A DNA stretch of 64,000 nucleotides, from assembly GCA_963765875.1 (NCBI GenBank), contig CAVXYK010000018.1, positions 124,001 through 188,000 on the forward strand, read 5' to 3'. The first letter of the stretch is position 1. Each line of letters opens with the position of its first letter. The notes beneath the pieces were generated by a model. That model ran no database searches. It saw only the letters and a list, made by a program, of their open reading frames with translations, and was not told the origin of the DNA. This document shows positions 29,890 through 38,373 of this stretch, piece after piece. The stretch is from JAWKOK01 sp963765875. GTDB taxonomy: Bacteria > Chloroflexota > Anaerolineae > Caldilineales > Caldilineaceae. Both the position numbers and the translations under genes were made by a program.

Positions 29890-31116
29890 TCACAGCAGAT
29901 CGGAACTGCTGCCCGGCTCCTGAGGCGTGCGATAGACACCTTCGGTCACCTCTGCTGGGTGCACGAAATGCCGGCGCAGATGGGGAATATACTCCAGGAA
30001 GATTGCTTCCTGTCCCAGGGCGATGTGGTTGAAAAGCACGAGATGTTGGTGGATCTGCCCCATGTCGCCCACATGGGGTACGACAGGCAGGCCAAACTTG
30101 CGAGCCAGCAGGCTCACAGTGAGGTATTCGCTGATGCCGCCCACACGCGTGCAGTCCACCTGCACGAAATCAAGCGCACCGGCCTGCATGAAATTCTTAA
30201 AGAGTACCCGATGCGAGACATGCTCGCCCAGCGCGATCTTGATGGGAGAGATGGCTCTGGCCAACGTCTGATGCGCCAGCACATCGTCGGGATGGGTCGG
30301 CTCCTCGATCCAGAAGGGCGACATGTCCGCCAGATCCAGCGAGATGCGTATTGCCTGGGGCAACGTCCAGCTCTGGTTGGCGTCGAGCATGACGCGTGCC
30401 TGGTCGCCGGCCGCCTCGCGCACCATGTAGGCGCGCCGGATGTCGCGTTGGCTATCGGCTGCGCCGACCTTGAGCTTCATGGCATCAAACCCGGCGTCGA
30501 CCGCGGCCTTGACGTTATTCTTGACCAGCTCGTCACTGTAGCCAAACCAGCCGATGGATGTGTCGTAGCCGGGATAGCCCGCCGCCAGGATCATTCTCTG
30601 TCGGGGCGACCTGCAGGCGTTGTCTGCCAGCAAAGCCAAGGCATCGTCCCTCGTCATCACGTCTTCGAGATAGCTCAGATCGAGCAAATCGACTAGCTGC
30701 TGTGGCGACAGATCGAGCAGCAGGCGCCAGAGCGGAACGTCGCGTGCCTTGGCCCAAAGATCAAAGCAGGCGTTGGTGATAGAAGCCAGCGCTAGATGGA
30801 CCATGCCTTTGTGGGGCCCCAGCCAGCGCCAGCGTGGGTGATCGGCAATGGCCTTGAAGACGCTGCCAAACTCAGACATCAACGCTTCAATTTCTCGGCC
30901 GACCAATGGCTGGGCCATCATCTCGATCATGCGACAGATCTCGTCGTTGCCGTCGCCCAACGTGAAGGCGAGTCCGGTGCCGACTACACCGTCATCGCTT
31001 TCCAGCAGTGTGACAGCGTAGGAGTAGACTGGATCGGTGTGGATCGAATCAGTGCCCTCGCCCGGCTTGAGCGGGTAGCGAGCGTCGCGTGTACGAATGC
31101 GTGTAATGGTTGTCAT
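29890..31116 (-). CDS. L-fuconate dehydratase (enolase superfamily)
   Basis: A 408-residue enolase-superfamily dehydratase that turns L-fuconate into 2-keto-3-deoxy-L-fuconate. SIHTDPVYSYAVTLLESDDG and GLAFTLGDGNDEI near the N terminus, and WRWLGPHKGMVHLALASITN, are close to known L-fuconate dehydratases (human ENOSF1, Xanthomonas FucD). Catalytic residues are visible: the K-x-K of FDAMKLKVG, metal ligands in MLDANQSW, IEEPTHPDD and GEHVSH, and the histidine in PVVPHVG. It sits between a hydroxyacid dehydrogenase and an SDR, the expected pathway neighbours. Confidence 0.9.
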   Translation of the reverse strand: MTTITRIRTRDARYPLKPGEGTDSIHTDPVYSYAVTLLESDDGVVGTGLAFTLGDGNDEICRMIEMMAQPLVGREIEALMSEFGSVFKAIADHPRWRWLGPHKGMVHLALASITNACFDLWAKARDVPLWRLLLDLSPQQLVDLLDLSYLEDVMTRDDALALLADNACRSPRQRMILAAGYPGYDTSIGWFGYSDELVKNNVKAAVDAGFDAMKLKVGAADSQRDIRRAYMVREAAGDQARVMLDANQSWTLPQAIRISLDLADMSPFWIEEPTHPDDVLAHQTLARAISPIKIALGEHVSHRVLFKNFMQAGALDFVQVDCTRVGGISEYLTVSLLARKFGLPVVPHVGDMGQIHQHLVLFNHIALGQEAIFLEYIPHLRRHFVHPAEVTEGVYRTPQEPGSSSDLL

Positions 31117-31142
31117 ATTTCCTCGCTATGCGAATGGGGTAT

Positions 31143-31222
31143 GTCAGAAGGGGCGACCCTTGTGATCGCCCGATGCTGTCCGGCCAATTGCAGGCAACCA
31201 CAAGGGTCGCCCCTACCGTTGA
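31143..31222. repeat. Palindromic repeat of the GGGGCGACC type, diverged copy
   Basis: AGGGGCGACCCTTGTG near 31149 pairs with CACAAGGGTCGCCCCT near 31200-31215. It is a diverged relative of the elements at about 42117-42250 and 49648-49775. Confidence 0.65.
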
Positions 31223-31227
31223 TCGGC

Positions 31228-31998
31228 CTAGCGTCGATAGCCCAGTTCGGCCCCGCCGGTGACGGGCATGATCGCGCCGGTGACGAACCGTGCTTTGTCC
31301 GAGATCAAGAACGCAGCGACATCGGCGATGACGTCGCCTTCGGGGCAGTAGCCCAATGGATGGATCTCGTTGAGGTAGTGCTCAATGCCCGCCATACCGG
31401 CCTGCTCTTGCGACCACTGCCGCAGCAACGGTGTCCAGACGCCGGCCGGGCAGATGGCGTTGACGCGAATGCCCAACGGCGCGTAGTCCAGCGCCATGGC
31501 TTTGGTCAACGAAATCATCGCGCCTTTGGTCGACACATAGGCCGCATGATTGGCCTGGCCGATCTGGCCGACAAGGCTGGCCGTGTTGAGAATATTGCCT
31601 TTTCTGGCCTTGAGCGCCTCGAATGCAAAGCGTGTCGTCAGATAGACACTCTTGAGATTGACCCGGTGCAGCGCATCCCATTCCGCCTCGCTGGTTTCGT
31701 GCAGCGGCTTGGATGGATTGGCGATGCCGGCATTGTTGTGAACGACATCCAAATGTCCGTAGTGTCCCAGCGCGGCCTGGATGGCGTTTTCGACTGCCGC
31801 ACTGTCACCAACATCGCAGCGTATGGCAATGGCATCGCCCGACAGTTGAGCCGCCGACTGCTCGGCGTTTTCCAAACTAATGTCAGCGATGGCGACCTGT
31901 GCGCCTTCATCGGCATAGGCTTTGGCACATTCAAAACCGATCCCCTGGCCACCGCCAGTGATGAAGACCACCTTGTCCTGCAGCGACTTGCTTGTCAT
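31228..31998 (-). CDS. SDR family oxidoreductase, probably fucose or keto-deoxy-fuconate dehydrogenase
   Basis: A 256-residue short-chain dehydrogenase. The NAD-binding loop TGGGQGIGFECAKAYADEG, NNAGIANPSK, the catalytic serine in LNTASLVGQIG and the YxxxK of YVSTKGAMISL are all intact; PAGVWTPLLRQW follows the active site. The start at 31998 is preferred because GAGGAG precedes it. Between L-fuconate and galactonate-type dehydratases, it could oxidise L-fucose or 2-keto-3-deoxy-L-fuconate. The exact step cannot be told from sequence. Confidence 0.9.
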   Translation of the reverse strand: MTSKSLQDKVVFITGGGQGIGFECAKAYADEGAQVAIADISLENAEQSAAQLSGDAIAIRCDVGDSAAVENAIQAALGHYGHLDVVHNNAGIANPSKPLHETSEAEWDALHRVNLKSVYLTTRFAFEALKARKGNILNTASLVGQIGQANHAAYVSTKGAMISLTKAMALDYAPLGIRVNAICPAGVWTPLLRQWSQEQAGMAGIEHYLNEIHPLGYCPEGDVIADVAAFLISDKARFVTGAIMPVTGGAELGYRR

Positions 31999-32066
31999 AT
32001 AGACTCCTCGTAGGCGTCGACACGGATAGCCCAAGATTCAAAGATTCGTCACGCATTGCAACAACA

Positions 32067-33245
32067 TTACCAATCGCCCACTGAACCGTCTCGGTAGAAT
32101 GAACGTTGCAGCACTTCTTGTTCGAACGGATGCTTGCGCACCTCATCCTCGTTGATGGTGATGCCTAAACCGGGCCTCTCGTTGGGCAGCACAATGCGTC
32201 CCTCGGGTAGGATCGTGTAGCCCTCTTCGACGACGTCCTGTCGCCAGGGCACGTCGTCGGTCACCGTCTCGCAGATGATGTAGCTGGGCTGGGAGAAGCC
32301 AAACTCCAGACTGGCTGCAGTGCTCACGGGACCCTGCGGGTTGTGCGGGGCCAGCGCAACGCGGTGTGCTTCGGCCAGCGCGGCGATGCGTCGCGCCTCG
32401 GAAAGACCGCCGCAATGGGTGATATCCAGCTGGCAGATCTCGCAGCCGCGGGCCTCAAAGAGGGCCTTGAACTGGGCCAGATGGGTCATGCGCTCGCCGG
32501 TAGCGACAGGCGTTGTCAGGCTCCTGTTGATGTGGGCCAGACCCTCCAGCGATTCGGGCCAGCAGGGTTCTTCAAAGAAGTAGAGGCCATAGGGTTCCAA
32601 CGCCTGTCCGAACTTGAGCCCCATGGCCGGCGAGGGACGGGCATGACAGTCGACCATGATGTCGATGTCGTCTCCCACCGCGTCGCGCATGGCGGCTACA
32701 TTGTTCACCGCCCATTGCACGGCCCGGTTGCCTTCAATGGGCATGGTCTCGGGCACAGCCATGGATTTGAACGCCGTGTAGCCGGCTTCAACCGCGCCCA
32801 GGGCCAGCTCGCCGTAACGACTGTGATCATCGCGACCGATCTCGTAAAAATCCTCCAGCTTTCCCCCGCCCAGATGGGCATAGGTGCGGATGTGATCGCG
32901 CACCGGGCCGCCCCAAAGCTTGGAGCAAGGCATCCCCGTCACCTTGCCCATGATGTCCCAGAGCGCAAGATCGATGCCCGAGATGGCCGTCGAGCGGACA
33001 ATGCCGTTGCCATGCCAGAAATGCTGGCGATACATCATCTGCCAGAGATGTTCGATGCGCGTCGGATCTTCGCCGATGAGCAACTGGCTGATGTCCTCGA
33101 TAGAGCCGACAACGCCACGCGTATGCCACTCCAGCGTGGCCTCGCCCCAGCCGATCAGGCCCGGCTGGTCAGTCGTGATCTTGACGAAAATCCAGTTGCG
33201 CATGCGTGCATTGCAGACCAGGGTTTCGATTTTTTCTATCTTCAC
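32067..33245 (-). CDS. D-galactonate dehydratase-like enolase-superfamily enzyme
   Basis: A 392-residue sugar-acid dehydratase of the mandelate racemase/galactonate dehydratase group. WGEATLEWHTRGVVGSIED and GIDLALWDIMGKVTGMP are in the N-terminal part. The barrel carries MVDCHARPSP, FFEEPCWPE, TGERMTHLAQF and APHNPQGPVS, which supply metal ligands and the general acid/base histidines (DCH and PHN). These match D-galactonate dehydratase-like members. It probably works on a galactose- or fucose-derived acid. Transcription appears to run leftward with the SDR and fuconate dehydratase genes. Confidence 0.88.
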   Translation of the reverse strand: MKIEKIETLVCNARMRNWIFVKITTDQPGLIGWGEATLEWHTRGVVGSIEDISQLLIGEDPTRIEHLWQMMYRQHFWHGNGIVRSTAISGIDLALWDIMGKVTGMPCSKLWGGPVRDHIRTYAHLGGGKLEDFYEIGRDDHSRYGELALGAVEAGYTAFKSMAVPETMPIEGNRAVQWAVNNVAAMRDAVGDDIDIMVDCHARPSPAMGLKFGQALEPYGLYFFEEPCWPESLEGLAHINRSLTTPVATGERMTHLAQFKALFEARGCEICQLDITHCGGLSEARRIAALAEAHRVALAPHNPQGPVSTAASLEFGFSQPSYIICETVTDDVPWRQDVVEEGYTILPEGRIVLPNERPGLGITINEDEVRKHPFEQEVLQRSFYRDGSVGDW

Positions 33246-33473
33246 AATTGGCTCCTAATCGTCTACTGTCCAACAGTGCTTCTCTGTTGTCTCACCTCCC
33301 CGCATTGTCAGGGAATCGACGCTTTTGCACAACACGCGCAAAAATATCAGGTTTGCCTCTTTCCCTTGCCATGGCTATGATCAGATGTAGAAGATGATCC
33401 GTATTCGGCGGCGCGCATCAAAGTGCGCACCGGGTACTGGCTTGAACCAGCTACCAATTGAGGGAGCATCGCA

Positions 33474-34298
33474 ATGAAATACGGCATAGCGCTACCCTAT
33501 AATATCGCAAGCGCCGTCCCCAGCCTGGCCAAAGCAATAGAAGAGGCAGGTTGGGATGGGTGCTTTCTCGGTGACGCAATCTGGTGTGAGGATCCAATGA
33601 TTGCGCTCGCAGCCGCATCGAAAACAACGAGCCGAATCCGGCTGGGCACCATGATCGTCCCGGCTCCACTCAGGCATCCGTGGAAGATCGCCAGCGAATC
33701 GGCTGCGTTGGATCAACTCTCTGATGGTCGCATGATTCTCGGGCTAGGGGCCGGCGCGGTCTGGATGGGCTGGCAGGCTTTTCCGGATGCTGTGACCGAG
33801 ACCAAAGCGCGCGTCGAGATGCTGGACGAGACCATCGACATCCTGACGCTGCTCTACCAGCGCAAACCGTTTGACTTCGATGGACAGCATTTTCAGGTCA
33901 AACTTTCCCAGCTGGATGAGATGCACTACCCGCCCAAACCGGTGCAACAGCCGCGCATTCCCCTCTGGATTCCCGGCATTTGGCCGCACAAAAAGTCGAT
34001 GGAGCGCGCCCTCAAATGTGATGGCCTGTTGCTGGAGAAGCTGAGTGCAAAGGGTGAGCCCGAACGCGTAACGCCCGCCGATGTCGCCGAGATCAAGGCA
34101 TTTGTCGACGAAAAGCGCACGCTACCATCGCCTTTCGACATTATCGTCAGCGGCAGCACCGCCGGCATGGACAGCGAGCAACAGCAGGAGACGATGGCCT
34201 TATGGAAAAGCGCCGGCGCCACCTGGTGGATCGAAGAGATGTTCAATGAATCGGAAGCGGCAGTCGAGGAACGGCTCCGCCTGGGTCCACCGGGCTAG
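33474..34298 (+). CDS. LLM-class flavin-dependent oxidoreductase
   Basis: A 274-residue luciferase-like monooxygenase, which uses FMN or F420. Typical strands are YGIALPYNIASAVPSLAKAI, GWDGCFLGDAIW, TSRIRLGTMIVPAPLRHPWK and DQLSDGRMILGLGAG. AGGGAGC lies ten bases ahead of the start. The gene is divergent from the dehydratase cluster and followed by a tartrate dehydrogenase-like gene. The substrate is unknown. Confidence 0.9.
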   Translation: MKYGIALPYNIASAVPSLAKAIEEAGWDGCFLGDAIWCEDPMIALAAASKTTSRIRLGTMIVPAPLRHPWKIASESAALDQLSDGRMILGLGAGAVWMGWQAFPDAVTETKARVEMLDETIDILTLLYQRKPFDFDGQHFQVKLSQLDEMHYPPKPVQQPRIPLWIPGIWPHKKSMERALKCDGLLLEKLSAKGEPERVTPADVAEIKAFVDEKRTLPSPFDIIVSGSTAGMDSEQQQETMALWKSAGATWWIEEMFNESEAAVEERLRLGPPG

Positions 34299-34515
34299 CA
34301 AGTTGTCGGAAAGAAACAGAATAGAACGCTGATCATGCGGATCGGGCTGATCTTCGCGGATAAACACAGGAATAATCCGATCTTCTTCCGCCAATTCCGC
34401 TCAATCCGCGTTCTATTTCGTGTCTCTCCACGAGGCTGCTAGAACGCCCGAATGATCCCGCCGCAAGACCATAATCCATCAAATAAATGAAATAGCAGAC
34501 AGGAAAGAGTCAAAC
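34299..34515. repeat. Intergenic region with GAACGC-GCGGATC inverted repeat, copy 1
   Basis: TAGAACGCTGATCATGCGGATCGG (from 34323) faces GATTATTCC and CCGCTCAATCCGCGTTCTA (to about 34417). A second, better-preserved copy lies at 45886-45980. A ribosome site (AGGAAAGAG) lies before the next gene. Confidence 0.65.
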
Positions 34516-35580
34516 ATGGCATCATTCAAGATCGCAGTGATTCCCGGCGACGGCATCGGTAAGGAAGTGATCCCCGAGGGCATTCAGGCCCTGGAGGCAG
34601 CCAGCCGCCTTCACAACGTCGACTTCGAGTGGACCGAGTTCGACTGGTCGTGCGAGACCTATCACAACACCGGACAGATGATGCCGGATGACGGACTTGA
34701 CCAATTGCGCGATTTCGACGCCATCTATCTGGGCGCAGTCGGCTTCCCCGGCGTGCCCGATCACATCTCGCTCTGGGGGCTGCTGATTCCGATCCGGCGC
34801 GCCTTCGACCAGTATGTCAATCTGCGGCCGGTGCGACTCTTCGAGGGGGTGCCCTGCCCGCTGGTCGGCAAGCAGCCGGGCGACATCGATATGATGGTCG
34901 TGCGCGAGAATGTGGAGGGCGAATACTCCTCCATCGGCGGGATCCAATACGAGGACATGGAACAGGAAGCCGCCACCCAACTGAGCATCTTCACGCGCCA
35001 CGGCGTGGACCGCATTCTCAAATACGCGTTCGACCTTGCCCAGAGCCGCCCGGCCCACCATCTGACCTCGGCCACCAAGTCCAACGGCATCTACCACACC
35101 ATGCCCTATTGGGACAGCCGGGTGAAGGTGACGGCCGAGGCCTATCCGGATGTGAGAATCGATCAGTATCACATCGACATTCTGACCGCCCATTTCGTGC
35201 GCATGCCCGAGATCTTCGACGTGGTCGTCGGCTCCAATCTCTTCGGTGACATCCTGTCCGATCTAGGGCCGGCCTGCACCGGCACCATCGCCATCGCGCC
35301 GTCGGCCAACATCAACCCGGAACGAACCTTCCCCTCCATGTTCGAGCCGGTGCACGGCTCCGCGCCCGACATTGCCGGCCTGGGCATCGCCAACCCCATC
35401 GGCGCCATCTGGGCCGGGGCCATGATGATGGAGCACCTGGGCGTGCCGACGATGCACGATGACATGATGCGCGCCATCGAGACCGTGCTGCGCGACGCCG
35501 ATCACCTGACGCCGGACATGGGCGGCAAGGCTACGACGCGGGAGCTAGGCCAGGCGATTGCGGATGTGGTCGTTGACTAG
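34516..35580 (+). CDS. Tartrate dehydrogenase / isopropylmalate dehydrogenase family enzyme
   Basis: A 354-residue NAD-dependent beta-decarboxylating dehydrogenase. Family motifs: IAVIPGDGIGKEVIPEGI at the start, GAVGFPGVPDHISLWGLLIP in place of the isopropylmalate loop, VRENVEGEYSSIGG, and NLFGDILSDLGPACTG. The loop VPDHISLWGLLIPIR and HITATKSNGI-like TSATKSNGIYHTMPYWD are typical of tartrate/malate-type members (TtuC) rather than LeuB. It probably oxidises a hydroxy-dicarboxylate and fits a sugar-acid catabolic setting. Confidence 0.9.
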   Translation: MASFKIAVIPGDGIGKEVIPEGIQALEAASRLHNVDFEWTEFDWSCETYHNTGQMMPDDGLDQLRDFDAIYLGAVGFPGVPDHISLWGLLIPIRRAFDQYVNLRPVRLFEGVPCPLVGKQPGDIDMMVVRENVEGEYSSIGGIQYEDMEQEAATQLSIFTRHGVDRILKYAFDLAQSRPAHHLTSATKSNGIYHTMPYWDSRVKVTAEAYPDVRIDQYHIDILTAHFVRMPEIFDVVVGSNLFGDILSDLGPACTGTIAIAPSANINPERTFPSMFEPVHGSAPDIAGLGIANPIGAIWAGAMMMEHLGVPTMHDDMMRAIETVLRDADHLTPDMGGKATTRELGQAIADVVVD

Positions 35581-35602
35581 AAACGGATTGGTACTGATGC
35601 AC

Positions 35603-35631
35603 TTGCATTATTGTATCCCAGGGGATACAAT
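35603..35631 (+). promoter_or_regulatory. Sigma-70 promoter of the toxin-antitoxin operon
   Basis: TTGCAT (35603-35608), a 17-base spacer and TACAAT (35626-35631), just before the toxin start at 35638. The short leader suggests little or no 5' untranslated region. Confidence 0.7.
35610..35631. promoter_or_regulatory. Likely autoregulatory operator of the toxin-antitoxin operon
   Basis: ATTGTATCCC and GGGATACAAT form a perfect inverted repeat with a two-base centre (AG). It covers the spacer and -10 box of the promoter, so a bound antitoxin would block transcription. Confidence 0.75.
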
Positions 35632-35637
35632 TAACTC

Positions 35638-35928
35638 ATGATGGAAATCCGTCAAACACCTGTCTACGCAGACTGGTTTTCCAAATTGCGAGATCGCCAA
35701 GCTCGCGCTCGCATTGACGTACGCATTCGCAGGCTATCGTTGGGCAATCCCGGGGATGTGAAACCTGTCGGCGGTGGTGTTTCAGAGTTGCGCATCAATT
35801 ATGGCCCTGGCTACCGTGTTTACTTTGTACAGCGAGGGGCAACAGTGGTGATCTTGCTGGCTGGCGGAGACAAACGTACGCAGAGTCAGGACATCCAGGT
35901 CGCACTGGAACTAGCACGCAATCTGTAG
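35638..35928 (+). CDS. Type II toxin, RelE/HigB superfamily (Gp49-like addiction-module killer)
   Basis: A 96-residue toxin, probably a ribosome-dependent mRNA endonuclease. The signature WFSKLRDRQARARIDVRIRR, GNPGDVKPVGGGVSELRINY, GPGYRVYF and VILLAGGDKRTQSQDI is that of the addiction-module killer family. The gene precedes the antitoxin, the usual order for this HigBA-like class. A palindromic operator overlaps its promoter. The start could be 35638 or 35641 (ATGATG). Confidence 0.93.
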   Translation: MMEIRQTPVYADWFSKLRDRQARARIDVRIRRLSLGNPGDVKPVGGGVSELRINYGPGYRVYFVQRGATVVILLAGGDKRTQSQDIQVALELARNL

Positions 35929-35940
35929 AGGGTGAGAAAA

Positions 35941-36240
35941 ATGACCAGGAAAGAGACTGAAACCCGTCCTTGGGATGTAGTTGATCATCTCACAACTGAA
36001 GCGGATATGGCGGCATACCTCGATGCTGCGCTTGAAGACGGTGACATGGAGATCGTGATGGCAGCACTCGGCGACATTGCCCGCGCAAAAGGGATGACGC
36101 AGATTGCTCGTGACGCTGGCCTGGGTCGTGAAAGCCTCTACAAAGCGCTGTCAACAACCGGCAACCCGGAATTCGCCACCGTACTCAAGGTCGTGCGAGC
36201 TCTCGGACTGCAGTTCCACGTTCAAGCAGTACGCACATAA
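35941..36240 (+). CDS. Type II antitoxin, HigA-like addiction-module antidote
   Basis: A 99-residue antitoxin. The N terminus ETRPWDVVDHLTTEADMAAYLDAALED is the typical extension of the family. A Cro/C1-like HTH follows: KGMTQIARDAGLGRESLYKA, then GNPEFATVLKVVRALGL. It probably binds the operator at 35610-35631. ATG 35941 is chosen over the GTG at 35932 because AGAGGGTGAG spaces well from it. The toxin gene ends 12 bases upstream. Confidence 0.93.
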   Translation: MTRKETETRPWDVVDHLTTEADMAAYLDAALEDGDMEIVMAALGDIARAKGMTQIARDAGLGRESLYKALSTTGNPEFATVLKVVRALGLQFHVQAVRT

Positions 36241-36249
36241 AATCTGAAA

Positions 36250-37777
36250 ATGTCCAACATCCTCTTCATCCTCACAGACCAATGGCCGGCCTGGGCCTTC
36301 AGCTACCGCGGGGCCGACATCCCCACGCCCAACATCGACCGACTGGCCGAGACGGGCACGGTCTTCGACAACGCCTTCACGACCTGTCCGCTCTGCACGC
36401 CGGCACGTTGCTGACGGCGCGCTGGCCGCATCAGAACGGCGTACGCGACAATCACGCGATCGGCTTCTCGCAGCAGCCGTCCCTGTCGCTGGACGAACGC
36501 ACCTGGATCGACGAAGCTGTGACCCGAGGCTACCATATGGGCTACTTCGGCAAATGGCATCTAGGCCCCAACAACCCGGAGTCGCGCGGCGCACACCGTT
36601 TCGACCCCGATCTGGAAGCCGACCGCCGTCCCTTTGACCCTGTGACGGATCACTTCTCCTATCAGGTCGCCAAGGAAAAGTACGATCGCCAAACACGCGA
36701 GGAACTCATCAAAGGGCGCGGGCCCTTCTGGGGCGAGACTGCCACATCGCTGGAAGCGACCATGCCCTTCCCAGTGATGAATAACGGCGTCCACTTTCTT
36801 GAAGAGTGGGCCGCAGGCCAACGGGACAAACCCTTCTTCCTGACCGGCTCCTCCGCAGAGCCCCACTTTTCCCATGTCCTGCCGAAAAAATACGCGGCCA
36901 TCGCTGAACAGATTAAGCCCGATATTGAGCTACCGGCCAGCATCGGTGACGACTGCGACGGTCACCCCTGGTTCCACAGCGCGCCTTGGTGGCACTGCAT
37001 GGACACGTCGGTGTTGGACGAGGACGAGTGGCGCACCGTCATCGTCTACTCCCATGCCCACATCATGCTGGTCGACGAGGCCATCGGGCGCGTGCTCGAC
37101 GCCCTGAATGAACTGGGCCTGAGCGAGAGCACCACGGTGATCTTCGCTTCGGATCATGGAGACATGGAGGGTGCGCACAACCGCTTCGACAAGGCGGCCT
37201 ATTTCTACGAGGAAGTCTGGCGCATTCCGATCATCATCCGCACGCCGGATAGTATGCCCGTCAACCAAGAGACCTTCGTCTCGCTCATCGACGTAGGCGA
37301 GACGATCTTTGAGCTAGTTGGTGCTGAGGAAACGGCGGATCGACCGCGTGCCGGGCGGAGTTTAATGCCGCTGATGGCAGCCCCCTTGCCCCCCAACCTT
37401 GGGGGGAAGGCTCGGCAAGCCAGCCCTCGCAGAGCCAAGCCTCCCCCAGGATTGGGGGCCGGGGGGGCGACTGGCCCTCGATCGCCTACGGCGTCTACGA
37501 TCTCTACAACGGCATGAGCTTTGCCGTGCGCGCCATCCGCAACGAACGCTTCAAGTACATCTGGAATTCCCAGGATCTGGATGAACTCTACGATCTGCAT
37601 TCCGACCCGTATGAGATGGAGAACCTAGCCGGCCGAACGGCGCACCAGGCCATCAAGGCCGATCTTCGCCATCAATTGATGGCCTGGCTGACCGAAGTCG
37701 GCGACGATCTGCCGGAGCGGGTCGACGACTTGCCCGCGGCCGGGACCATCATGGCGACTGGCGAGCCGGGACCGTAG
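36250..37777 (+). CDS. Sulfatase interrupted by a G/C-rich palindromic element, frameshifted
   Basis: A formylglycine-dependent sulfatase of the choline-sulfatase/arylsulfatase A family. The start MSNILFILTDQWPAWAFSYRG carries the metal-binding aspartates. CTPAR near residue 53 is the formylglycine motif CxPxR. Further: GYFGKWHLGPNNP and VIFASDHGDMEG. The frame breaks at about 36405, right after CTPAR; the downstream frame continues LLTARWPHQNGV, and a lost 7-bp direct repeat (CGGCACG) or one base would explain it. A palindromic element at 37381-37468 lies inside the coding region. The protein resumes in another frame as GDWPSIAYGVYDLYNGMSF and ends near AAGTIMATGEPGP. Confidence 0.88.
37381..37468. 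repeat. G/C-rich double-hairpin repeat inserted in sulfatase gene
   Basis: Two hairpins: CCCCCCAA-CC-TTGGGGGG (37389-37406) and CCCCCA-GGAT-TGGGGG (37443-37458). In the sulfatase frame it encodes a Pro/Gly/Arg-rich stretch (APLPPNLGGKARQASPRRAK) with no counterpart in other sulfatases. A 7-G run at its right edge leaves the exact length unsure. Confidence 0.8.
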
Positions 37778-38071
37778 GAGCGACGACCTTCATATACAAG
37801 AGAATTTTCCAATGCATGCAAGTAGTGAACCATTCTAGCCGTTTGTTGATCGGTTGCAAGCAAGCCCAATCTTTGGCGCATTGAACGGAGAAAGTCTTGC
37901 CACCTTTGTGGCGCAGATCAAACAGATCAACTTCCATTCGGGCCAGACGATATTCGCCGCCCCGTAGACCCACCCGACAAAAGTCGGAGACGCCCGCCAC
38001 ATTCATTGCTATCCTTGTTCTATTGAGCTTGAGCGACATCGAGAAGGCAATAGAAATGGAGAAGGCAGAGC
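37778..38071. other. Intergenic region with a possible gene remnant
   Basis: A 96-codon reading frame on the minus strand (38039 to 37749) includes MEVDLFDLRHKGGKTFSVQ and CAKDWACLQPINKRLEWFT. It matches no family I know and may be a decayed gene, perhaps from a mobile element. The DUF1858 gene follows on the plus strand. Confidence 0.35.
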
Positions 38072-38296
38072 ATGGAAATCACCAAAGAGACGAAAGTGTA
38101 TGACATATTGGATCAGTATGGAGATATCGCAGATGTAATGGAAGTTTTTGGTGTGAAGCGGGTGGGACGATATTCTGCGCGGCGTTTGATAACCAAAGCA
38201 CTCACCGTTGAATGGGCAGCCCGTGTTCACCGTGTCCCCCTGGATGAATTCTTGGGTATACTTCATAAGGCCGTTGATGCAAAGAAGAGTGAATGA
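38072..38296 (+). CDS. DUF1858-like small protein without cysteines
   Basis: 74 residues. ITKETKVYDILDQYGDIADVME, ARRLITKALTVEWAARVHRV and PLDEFLGILHKAV follow the pattern of DUF1858 (ScdA_N-type) domains. Most DUF1858 proteins carry a cysteine pair; this one has none, so a redox role is unlikely. GAGAAGG lies upstream of the start. It ends just before the glycosidase gene. Function unknown. Confidence 0.7.
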   Translation: MEITKETKVYDILDQYGDIADVMEVFGVKRVGRYSARRLITKALTVEWAARVHRVPLDEFLGILHKAVDAKKSE

Positions 38297-38373
38297 GTTT
38301 TGCATGCACCGCAAATTATGAACCCCCTGGCGTTGGGCCATCCCCTACCATACCAAGAGGAGACAGACCTAGC

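Noticed and set aside
30796..32013. Long plus-strand open frame opposite the dehydratase and SDR genes
   Set aside because: The minus strand encodes clear enzymes with catalytic motifs; the plus-strand product is low-complexity mirror sequence.
37749..38039. Minus-strand open frame that might be a transposase remnant
   Set aside because: No DDE or HUH motif or family similarity is visible, so I only note it as intergenic content.
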